Shown one piece after another: positions 1-6,638 of a DNA stretch of 20,780 nt (its first letter is position 1; every line of letters begins with the position of its first letter). A model generated the notes under the pieces. The model was given only the letters and a program-made list of their open reading frames with translations, was not told the origin of the DNA and did no database searches. The DNA comes from Desulfobacterales bacterium (GTDB taxonomy: Bacteria > Desulfobacterota > Desulfobulbia > Desulfobulbales > Desulfocapsaceae): contig JABDPQ010000713.1 of assembly GCA_013042695.1 (NCBI GenBank), positions 1 through 20,780 of the forward strand. Reading direction: 5' to 3'. The position numbers and the translations under genes are program-made.

Positions 1-128
1 AAATGAAGTAGCTTGCTTACAATGCCAGACCTAAAAAACGTAGTTTAAGAAATAGAATAGGATCGACCTGTTTTACTGTTTGAAAATCTTTTCTGCAGCA
101 ACTTAGATCGCTCATAAGGATGCAACCG

Positions 129-605
129 ATGAACAGACAATTTTTTGAATTCTGGGGAAACTACTTCACCAACGTTGCTCAAGGTCAAAAGCAGATCGAA
201 GAGATATCTGCCTGGATGAATAAGGGTTTCAGCGGGACTGATGACCTTACAAGGCTTTTCCGGCGCTGTTATGGCCTGGATGAACCGGAAGCCAACGCTT
301 CATTGGTTTCACAGAAATGGCAGAAGGCCATCACCGAATTCCAGGAGAACTTCTCCCAAACTGCCAATGCCTGGGGTTGGGTCACCAAGGCTGAGCATCA
401 GCAAGTTCTTGATAAATGTGCAGAACTTGAAAAAAAAATCCAACAGCAGCAAACTACTATAAGCCAATTGCGTGACCTGCTGAATCAGGAAGGTTTAGGA
501 CACACTGAGCTGTTTCAGCACTTTAAAAATATATACGAGGACCAAAGCAAACAGTTTCAAGATTTGATGAAAAGCATCAATGAGGCGGTTAGCGACAAGT
601 CCTGA
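129..605 (+). CDS. Phasin-like / small PhaE-like coiled-coil protein
   Basis: This is a 158-residue soluble protein with no signal peptide or membrane segment. Its N-terminal half is rich in aromatic and amphipathic helical residues. From about residue 90 it becomes a coiled coil (KAEHQQVLDKCAELEKKI and on) that resembles the C-terminal coil of PhaE proteins. It is the first gene of a PHA cluster (dehydrogenase, phaE, phaC downstream), so a role at the surface of PHA granules, or as a partner of the synthase, is likely; this is inference from context and composition. The start was set at the second of two in-frame ATGs: the first (120) overlaps the AAGGA at 116-120, while ATG 129 sits 8 bases after it. 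It could also be a PhaR-like subunit or an unrelated coiled-coil protein. Confidence 0.75.
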   Translation: MNRQFFEFWGNYFTNVAQGQKQIEEISAWMNKGFSGTDDLTRLFRRCYGLDEPEANASLVSQKWQKAITEFQENFSQTANAWGWVTKAEHQQVLDKCAELEKKIQQQQTTISQLRDLLNQEGLGHTELFQHFKNIYEDQSKQFQDLMKSINEAVSDKS

Positions 606-655
606 TTAATATAAACGTCTCAGCAGCAATGTAGAGTAGAAAATTGGTAATCAGG
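601..655. repeat. Inverted repeat in the gap after the phasin-like gene
   Basis: CCTGATTA (601-608) and TAATCAGG (648-655) are perfect 8-bp inverted arms around a 39-base loop. The left arm contains the stop codon of the upstream gene. No T-run follows, so it is not an intrinsic terminator. In RNA it could act as a 3' stabilising or processing stem between the first two cistrons of the PHA cluster; that role is a guess. Confidence 0.45.
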
Positions 656-712
656 TGCCATTGAAAGTGAGCTAATACAAACAACAAACGAGCAAAGGGA
701 AGAGGGAATAAT

Positions 713-1498
713 ATGTTGGAAATCAAAGATTCTGTAGCCGTAATCACCGGCGCTGCAAGCGGTATTGGGTTTGCCTTGGCCAAACATTGGGTAGATCACG
801 GAGGTAAGGTTGTTATTGGTGACGTTGCTGCCGAAGCTCTTGAACAGACAAAGAAAGAACTTGGAGCAGCAGTCACAACCGTGCAATGTGATGTTACTCA
901 GGAAACAGATTGTGCGGCACTCGCTGATGCTGCCATCAAAACATATGGTCAAATCAATCTGGTGGCACCTTTTGCTGGCATTATCATGGACGGCCTTATG
1001 GTATCCCCGGATCGAGAGACAGGAAAGGTTACAGACAAGATGTCTTTGGGCCAGTTTCAAAAGGTTCTTGACATCAATCTGACTGGTGTTTTCTTAACGG
1101 TACGTGAATGTAGCGAGCGCATGATCAATGAAGGCTGTCGAGGGCTGATCTGCCTCATTTCCTCCACTGGCTCTCTGGGTACCGCTGGGCAAATCAATTA
1201 TGCATCCACCAAGGCTGCCATGTCGGTAATGCCAAAGGTAATTACCGCCGAATTTTTTCGACGGGGTATAGCCGACCGCCTTCGCTGCGTAGCAGTGGCG
1301 CCCGGTTATGTAGGTACGGCCATGGTCAAGGGCATGAACCAAAAAGCCTTGGACAGAATTGTTGGCCAAGTCCCAATCGGCCGTCTGGTCGAGCCTGAAG
1401 AGGTGGCCATGTTTGTCGGGGATATCTACAAAAACGAAGCCTTAAGCGGTGATGTGTTTTTCATCCATGGTGGACTGCGATTGGGATCCAAAGGGTGA
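713..1498 (+). CDS. Short-chain dehydrogenase/reductase (PhaB-like or 3-hydroxyacyl-CoA dehydrogenase-like)
   Basis: A 261-residue classical SDR of normal length. The cofactor loop TGAASGIG is at residues 12-19. N122, S150, Y163 and K167 (in NYASTK) form the expected catalytic tetrad, and a PG motif at 197-198 follows. Asp37 at the end of the second beta strand is the position that usually favours NAD(H) over NADP(H). The usual NNAG motif is replaced by APFAG (85-89). Placed between a phasin-like gene and phaE, it probably interconverts 3-ketoacyl-CoA and 3-hydroxyacyl-CoA to feed or drain the PHA synthase. The substrate is inferred from context only. An RBS (GAGGG, a few bases upstream) supports the ATG. 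It may be co-transcribed with phaE, 42 bases downstream. Confidence 0.88.
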   Translation: MLEIKDSVAVITGAASGIGFALAKHWVDHGGKVVIGDVAAEALEQTKKELGAAVTTVQCDVTQETDCAALADAAIKTYGQINLVAPFAGIIMDGLMVSPDRETGKVTDKMSLGQFQKVLDINLTGVFLTVRECSERMINEGCRGLICLISSTGSLGTAGQINYASTKAAMSVMPKVITAEFFRRGIADRLRCVAVAPGYVGTAMVKGMNQKALDRIVGQVPIGRLVEPEEVAMFVGDIYKNEALSGDVFFIHGGLRLGSKG

Positions 1499-1540
1499 TG
1501 CCGCAAGATCAATATCAGCAAATGAAGGGAAAGGTCTTCC

Positions 1541-2434
1541 ATGAATGAAAAAAATGAAGATCCGTTTGGAATGTCGTCAATTGCCAACATCTGGTTAAAA
1601 TCAATGGGTGACCTCTGGGGGAACATGGCTGAGCAATGGGCAGCTTCCCAAGATCAACAAAAAATGGGGTCCATGGGGAGCCAATATTCCAACCCTAAAG
1701 CCCAGGCCGCCATGGAAGCAACACTTAAGAATTTCAGAGCCATGTCTGGAGTTATGGCAACGCCGGAATCCTTAGCCGCACTGCTCAAAGGTGGTGGGAC
1801 AGTGCCTGAGGTTTTGTTGAAACTTTCCCAGAGTTCCCTTGACGGCTTTTTCGAAATGCAACAGAAGATGGTAGAACGACTTGGTCGGGTAGGCGAGACT
1901 GCAGAGGCTTATAAATTTCAAGACATAGATGAAAATATATTTCGGGCCTGGACCGATACCTATGAGAAGGAATTCAAGCAATTTTTCCATATCCCGCAAC
2001 TGGGATTAATGCGCAACTATCAGGAAAAAATCAATCTCGTCGCTGATAAATACAGTCTTTTCCAGTCAACTCTTTCTGAATTTTTATGTCTTTTGGGCCT
2101 TCCTTTCAACCGAACACTGCAGGTAATGCAAGACAAACTGGCTGAAATGGCCGAAAGTGAAGGGTTACCAGAGGAGACCAGAGAGTATTACAACATGTGG
2201 GTCAAAGTGCTTGAAGGACATTACATGACCCTTTTTCAAACGCCTGAATATACTGAAACTCTGGCAAGGACGGTTAATGCTCTGGCTGATTTTTCGGCCG
2301 CTCGAAATGCTGCACTAGAGGACTTATTGGATACGCTTCCGGTAGCCAAGCTGTCAGACATGGACGACATGGCCCGCGAACTGTATGAATTAAAAAAGCG
2401 AGTTCGTAAGCTGGAGAAAGAACAAACAAAATAA
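1541..2434 (+). CDS. phaE: Class III poly(3-hydroxyalkanoate) synthase subunit PhaE
   Basis: A 297-residue, largely helical soluble protein. It has the PhaE pattern: an N-terminal Trp/Met-rich helix (IWLKSMGDLWGNMAEQW), a central helical region with RAWTDTYEKEF and the MRNYQEKINL segment, a FNRTLQVMQDKL helix, and a C-terminal short coiled coil (ELYELKKRVRKLEKE). PhaE carries no active site; in class III enzymes it forms a complex with PhaC and is needed for polymer synthesis. A purine-rich RBS (AAGGGAAAGG) precedes the ATG. phaC follows after about 150 bases, a longer gap than usual for this pair, and the gap contains a nested hairpin. Identification rests on overall pattern and adjacency to phaC. 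Confidence 0.9.
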   Translation: MNEKNEDPFGMSSIANIWLKSMGDLWGNMAEQWAASQDQQKMGSMGSQYSNPKAQAAMEATLKNFRAMSGVMATPESLAALLKGGGTVPEVLLKLSQSSLDGFFEMQQKMVERLGRVGETAEAYKFQDIDENIFRAWTDTYEKEFKQFFHIPQLGLMRNYQEKINLVADKYSLFQSTLSEFLCLLGLPFNRTLQVMQDKLAEMAESEGLPEETREYYNMWVKVLEGHYMTLFQTPEYTETLARTVNALADFSAARNAALEDLLDTLPVAKLSDMDDMARELYELKKRVRKLEKEQTK

Positions 2435-2522
2435 TCCGTATCCGATTAATCAGCATATCTGTTTACCATTTTTAAATGAAACAGTGGTGTCAAGATTACT
2501 CGGCCGCAAAGGTTTACCTGAG

Positions 2523-2578
2523 ACCAGAAACGGTTTTGTTATAAACCGAAATTCATAAATTCTGGTTCATATGGGGGG
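2523..2578 (+). promoter_or_regulatory. Nested hairpin and G-rich ribosome binding site in the phaC leader
   Basis: ACCAGAA (2523-2529) pairs perfectly with TTCTGGT (2560-2566). Inside, CGGTTT (2531-2536) pairs perfectly with AAACCG (2543-2548) around a 6-base loop. The outer stem ends 6 bases before a run of six G (2573-2578), which is the apparent Shine-Dalgarno for ATG 2585. The structure could slow or tune phaC translation relative to phaE, or protect a processed mRNA end. No T-run follows, so a terminator is unlikely. Function is inferred; the pairing is seen directly. Confidence 0.5.
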
Positions 2579-2584
2579 ATGCAT

Positions 2585-3772
2585 ATGTCACAAGGAAAAA
2601 TTCCTGTAGATTTAATTCTATCAAAGCTGGCAGAAGAGGCTGAGAAGGTACAATCCCGTGCCCAAAAAGCATCGGAGGTGCTACTGGAGAACTTGGATAC
2701 CGAGCTTGCTAAAACCGCTTACGAAGTGGTTTATCAAGAAGACCGAGTCAAACTGAAACACTATTTTCCCCGCAAAAAAAGTCCTTATAATACACCCTTG
2801 CTCGTTGTTTATGCCTTAATAAACCGTGAGACAATGTTAGACCTGCAGCCCGGGCGCAGTGTTGTCGAGCGTTTTTTAGACAGCGGTATAGATTTATACA
2901 TGATCGACTGGGGTTATCCCACACGAAAAGACCGATTCCTGGGTTTTGATGATCATATTAATGGCTATATGGACAATGTCGTCGATTTCATTCGCAAGCA
3001 GCACAAGGTTGAGAAAATCAATCTCATGGGTATCTGCATGGGAGGAACCTTCAGTGTCATATACTCTGCATTACACCCCAAAAAAATCAAAAACCTGGTC
3101 ACCACGGTCACACCTACCAACTTCGATACCGAAAAAGGGCTGCTTCATGTCTGGATGGAAAATATGGACGCCGATCGCGTGGTGGATACATACGGTAATC
3201 TTCCAGCGGATATTATGAATCTCGGTTTTCTTCTGCTTAATCCTGCACGTTTGATGATTGATAAATACGTCGGTTTCATGGAACACTCGGACAACAAACA
3301 GTTCGTCGAAAATTTCATGCGCATGGAGAAATGGATTTTCGACAGCCCCGACTTGCCCGGTGAAGTTTTTCGCCAATTCATCAGAGACTGCTATCAGGGC
3401 AACAAGCTCTTAAAAAACGAGTTAGAGGTGGGAGGCAACCGGGTAGATCTCAAAAAACTGACCATGCCACTTCTCAATATATATGGTAAATATGATCACC
3501 TGGTGCCGCCAGAAGCCTGTGAAAAACTGGTTCACCATGTAGGGAGCAAGGACACTGAGGATCTCTGTCTGAATACCGGACACATCGGCATATATGTCAG
3601 CTCGAAATATCAGGAAGCGTTTGCACCCAAGATCGCAGAATGGTTGAAAGATAGGGACCATATCCCTAAAACACGGGCACCGCGTAAAAATACCAGACCT
3701 GCTAAAAAGACTGCGGCAACTGCTGCGGCTTCCCGGTCAACAAAAACCAAAGCTGCCAAAGTCGTGAAATAG
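2585..3772 (+). CDS. phaC: Class III poly(3-hydroxyalkanoate) synthase subunit PhaC, with Lys/Ala-rich tail
   Basis: This alpha/beta-hydrolase-fold synthase polymerises (R)-3-hydroxyacyl-CoA on a cysteine. The lipase-like box GICMGG (149-154) holds nucleophile C151; D304 (in GKYDHLVPP) and H333 (in TGHIGIYVS) complete the triad. The spacing C-D 153 and D-H 29 is the same as in the Allochromatium vinosum enzyme (C149, D302, H331). The core ends near residue 360. A basic tail of about 33 residues follows (TRAPRKNTRPAKKTAATAAA, then more Lys/Ala/Ser/Thr), making the protein about 40 residues longer than a typical class III PhaC of about 355. The tail resembles the histone-like tails of PhaF-type phasins. 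ATG 2585 is preferred over ATG 2579 because the G-run at 2573-2578 is then 6 bases upstream. Confidence 0.96.
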   Translation: MSQGKIPVDLILSKLAEEAEKVQSRAQKASEVLLENLDTELAKTAYEVVYQEDRVKLKHYFPRKKSPYNTPLLVVYALINRETMLDLQPGRSVVERFLDSGIDLYMIDWGYPTRKDRFLGFDDHINGYMDNVVDFIRKQHKVEKINLMGICMGGTFSVIYSALHPKKIKNLVTTVTPTNFDTEKGLLHVWMENMDADRVVDTYGNLPADIMNLGFLLLNPARLMIDKYVGFMEHSDNKQFVENFMRMEKWIFDSPDLPGEVFRQFIRDCYQGNKLLKNELEVGGNRVDLKKLTMPLLNIYGKYDHLVPPEACEKLVHHVGSKDTEDLCLNTGHIGIYVSSKYQEAFAPKIAEWLKDRDHIPKTRAPRKNTRPAKKTAATAAASRSTKTKAAKVVK

Positions 3773-3851
3773 GAAGGCCTAAAATTGCGAGAATTATCAG
3801 ACTTCCATTAACCTCTAATGTGCATAGATCACGTTACCAGGAGAGACCCCG

Positions 3852-4901
3852 ATGACCAGGGATACAGACTATTTTAGATCTTTTTGTTCAATCAGTTCCG
3901 CTTTTGGAACGGCAGCAAGCAGAGAAGACCTGCTTAAGCTGATTGTCGACAGTGCCGTTAGTTCAATGGAAGGCAAAGCTGCCTGTTTGTTTCTGGCAGA
4001 TGAGAGAGAGGATAGATTTGTGGCTATGGCACAAACTGGCCTGTCAGACACGTATCTCCATGCAAATCCCTTAACGGCTGGCAAATTAGTGGCCGCTCTC
4101 AATAAAAAAGGATTTCTGGCTTTTCCCGACGCCACAACGGATCCGCTGTTGGAGAATCACGAGGCAAAAAAAAAGGAGGGAATAGCCTCATTACTCACCG
4201 TTCCGGTTAAAGTAAAAAGCCGTACCATCGGCATATTGTCACTGTATACTGCGACTCGACGAGAGTTTCAGACTGAAGAAATCGAGTTTTTATGCGCCTT
4301 GGCGGATCATGGCGGCATCGCCATCGAAAACAATCGACTGCACAGGCGTATGCAGAAAAATGCCATGTTGTTTCTGGAGCTGGCATCAAACATCAACTCA
4401 TCCCTTGAAATCAAGCAGATACTAAAAAATCTGACGAACAACGTTTGTGACAAGTTTGATCTGAAAGGTGCTGTTATACGCCTACTTGATGATGACCAAA
4501 ATGAATTGAAATTGGTCGCCAGTCATGGCCTCAGCGAAGATTTTCTTGAGAAGACCCTGTCAACGATTGCAACGCAAACCTCTCAACGTGCGTTAAACGG
4601 AGAAACTATCATTATCAGTGACACCGCAACCGATAATAGCATATCCTTGAAACAGGCCATGCAGGACGAAGGCCTGGTTTCTATGATTGTGACTCCCATA
4701 CTTGCGCGGGAAAAAGTAATTGGTGTCCTGCGTCTCTACAGTGATGTAAAACGCGATTTTCCTGATGATGAAATAATGATGGTTAAGGCGCTTGCCCACC
4801 AGGGTGGTCTTGCCATTCAGAACGCTTCAATGTACCTGCAACTTCAAGAGGACAAAAAATCTCTCGAAGAGGATATCTGGAGCCATCGTTCCTGGTTTTG
4901 A
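3852..4901 (+). CDS. Tandem GAF-domain sensor protein without output domain
   Basis: A 349-residue soluble protein with two GAF domains, about residues 10-160 and 175-325. Each shows the typical end pattern: a VPVKVKSRTIGILSLY strand pair then DHGGIAIENN in the first, and TPILAREKVIGVLRLY then HQGGLAIQNA in the second. A short helix and the ending EDIWSHRSWF follow. No kinase, GGDEF, EAL, HD or DNA-binding domain is present, so it probably senses a small ligand or redox state and signals through a partner. C12, C45, C148 and C199 are scattered, not a metal motif. AGGAGA at 3839-3844 is a good RBS for the ATG. It lies 79 bases after phaC on the same strand and may share its transcript; a link to PHA control is possible but unproven. 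Confidence 0.85.
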   Translation: MTRDTDYFRSFCSISSAFGTAASREDLLKLIVDSAVSSMEGKAACLFLADEREDRFVAMAQTGLSDTYLHANPLTAGKLVAALNKKGFLAFPDATTDPLLENHEAKKKEGIASLLTVPVKVKSRTIGILSLYTATRREFQTEEIEFLCALADHGGIAIENNRLHRRMQKNAMLFLELASNINSSLEIKQILKNLTNNVCDKFDLKGAVIRLLDDDQNELKLVASHGLSEDFLEKTLSTIATQTSQRALNGETIIISDTATDNSISLKQAMQDEGLVSMIVTPILAREKVIGVLRLYSDVKRDFPDDEIMMVKALAHQGGLAIQNASMYLQLQEDKKSLEEDIWSHRSWF

Positions 4902-4978
4902 ACCATAATTTTTGATTTGGACGAGCTGGTGCAGACACCAAAATTGAATACTACTGGATCTATTATCTTCTACCGATA

Positions 4979-5260
4979 TTAGTCCTCCCATTCAATCGGC
5001 AGCAATGTTTGCTTTTTTGTATTACACGTCTTGCAACAGGGAACGAGGTTATCTTTAGTGCTGCGGCCACCGCGTGAGAGGGGCACGAGATGATCCATGG
5101 TCAGTTCTTGGTGTTTGAAAATGTGATGACAATAATGGCATTTACCCGCTGCAGTCTTTCTCTGCCACCACCTGGTTTTTCGTAATTCTCGCGCTTTGTT
5201 TCGCTCCCGCCTGATATCCTCTTCATCTACTCCGTCAAACCCGAGAAAGTCGTCCGTCAC
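4979..5260 (-). CDS. Small HNH endonuclease-family protein
   Basis: A 93-residue protein carrying a complete HNH/zinc unit: C41-x2-C44, then D56-H57 in MDHLVPLSRGG, N71 in DNLVP, and C76-x2-C79. The N-terminal 35 residues are acidic then Arg/Lys-rich. Such stand-alone HNH proteins resemble McrA-type nucleases, but a host role is usually unknown. The start is GTG (5258-5260), sharing one base with the folC stop TAG (5260-5262). GGGGAGG lies 7 bases upstream, inside the folC end, so translation is probably coupled to folC. Nothing suggests an intron, intein or phage around it, so it looks like a resident gene and not a homing endonuclease. Confidence 0.85.
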   Translation of the reverse strand: MTDDFLGFDGVDEEDIRRERNKARELRKTRWWQRKTAAGKCHYCHHIFKHQELTMDHLVPLSRGGRSTKDNLVPCCKTCNTKKQTLLPIEWED

Positions 5261-6600
5261 TACACTACCTCCCCGATTAATAAACTACGAAACTCTCCAA
5301 TGAGGTAGAGGGAGCCCGCCGCAACTATAAGGTCATCAGGGGTGGCCTGAGCCGAAACGCTCTTCAGTGCCTCTGCTACCGAATCAGTAATCAGAATATC
5401 ATTTCTATCGGTGCCTGCAAACACGCCTGCAAGATCCTTGGGCAATGCGGCGCGCTCACTATCTGGGAGGGTCAGTATCAGAACATCAGCCTCCTGGGCA
5501 ACTTCAAGCAGCATGTCCCGATAGTTTTTATCTGCCATTGAGGCCCAGATTACAAAAAGACGAGCGAAGCTGAACTGACTTTTCAGGGTATCTATAAGAT
5601 AGGTAACTCCCGCTTGGTTATGGGCCCCATCCAGCAGGAATCGAACATTGGAAGAAGGTGGATACTTGGACGTCATTCCAGCAAGGTTTTCAGCGGGAAC
5701 CTCTAGATACTCCATTCTCCCTGGCCATGAGGCTTGAGCTATTCCAGCAATAATGGCACCGTCGCCAACTGCAAAGCCGGCTTCCCGCAGTGCGATGGCA
5801 GCAGCTATGGTGCAGGAACTGTTGTCTATCTGCCAGGCGCCCCTCTTTCCATTTGTTGCTACTGCGATCTGAGTCGAATCGTCTGCTGTTTTCCAGATAA
5901 AATCAGTACCCTCGACTGGCTTCATGAAAAAATCTATATCTCTGGTACCAAGCGGTGCCTTGCGTCTTCTACAGATATCTTCTATGACCTCTCGTGCACT
6001 GCCCTCAAGAACACCTGATATTACCGGTATTCCAGTTTTGATTATACCAGCTTTTTCAAAGGCAACAGCTTCGACGCTTTCCCCCAGATACTGCTCATGG
6101 TCAAGACTGATCGTGGTAATAACTGATATCAAGGGTGTTATCACGTTTGTTGCATCAAGCCTGCCGCCCATGCCAGTCTCCAAGATGACAAGATCACATT
6201 TCTGTTCAGCAAACCAGCTGAAAGCCAGCGCCGTAGTGCACTCGAAATAGGTGATCGTTTGGCCTGCAAGAACCAGACGTATTCGTTCCATCAGCCTGGT
6301 AAAATCTTCTTCACTAATGTAGGTATCATTAATTCTGAAGCGCTCCCGAATCGAACTCAAATGAGGCGATGTATATAAACCTGTCTTAAATCCAGCGGTA
6401 GTCAAGATGTTTTGCAACATCGAGCAGACAGAACCTTTACCATTGGTGCCGGCCACGTGTACCGCAGAACATGCCTGCTCTGGCGAATCCAGCTTTTCCA
6501 GGATCGAACGCATGGCATCAAGACCAAGTTTAATCTTGTGCATTTGCAGATCATCAAGGTATCTGCAGGCATCCAGGTATGTTTCTATTGGTCTATTCAC
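5260..6600 (-). CDS. folC: Bifunctional dihydrofolate synthase / folylpolyglutamate synthase
   Basis: This Mur-ligase-family enzyme adds glutamate to dihydropteroate and then to folates, using ATP, in the cytoplasm. Seen motifs: KIKLGL near the N-terminus, P-loop GTNGKGS (51-57), SPHLSSIRER, GMGGRLDATN, SLDHEQYLG, EKAGIIKTG, SWPGRMEYL and, in the C-terminal domain, LLDGAHNQAG. The length of about 446 residues is normal. The start is uncertain: GTG 6600 gives a typical N-terminus (MNRPIETYL), but a TTG at 6618 would add six residues, and neither has a clear Shine-Dalgarno. The gene follows the helicase stop by 38 bases (20 from the TTG) and is likely in one transcript with it. The DH-synthase versus polyglutamylase split cannot be told from sequence alone. 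Confidence 0.95.
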   Translation of the reverse strand: MNRPIETYLDACRYLDDLQMHKIKLGLDAMRSILEKLDSPEQACSAVHVAGTNGKGSVCSMLQNILTTAGFKTGLYTSPHLSSIRERFRINDTYISEEDFTRLMERIRLVLAGQTITYFECTTALAFSWFAEQKCDLVILETGMGGRLDATNVITPLISVITTISLDHEQYLGESVEAVAFEKAGIIKTGIPVISGVLEGSAREVIEDICRRRKAPLGTRDIDFFMKPVEGTDFIWKTADDSTQIAVATNGKRGAWQIDNSSCTIAAAIALREAGFAVGDGAIIAGIAQASWPGRMEYLEVPAENLAGMTSKYPPSSNVRFLLDGAHNQAGVTYLIDTLKSQFSFARLFVIWASMADKNYRDMLLEVAQEADVLILTLPDSERAALPKDLAGVFAGTDRNDILITDSVAEALKSVSAQATPDDLIVAAGSLYLIGEFRSLLIGEVV

Positions 6601-6638
6601 GTTATAAAATTCTAACAATTGTGGCTATATGTACCATT

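Noticed and set aside
620..1060. 146-codon minus-strand ORF opposite the dehydrogenase gene
   Set aside because: It lies antisense to a well-supported SDR and shows no domain; it is a shadow frame.
3071..3376. 101-codon minus-strand ORF inside phaC
   Set aside because: It is a shadow of phaC, whose catalytic spacing matches the known family exactly.
4902..4978. GGTG/CACC and TTTGG/CCAAA dyads between convergent genes
   Set aside because: The stems are short and not followed by a T-run; a terminator is possible but unsupported.
5924..6250. 108-codon plus-strand ORF opposite folC
   Set aside because: It is antisense to folC with no RBS or recognisable domain.
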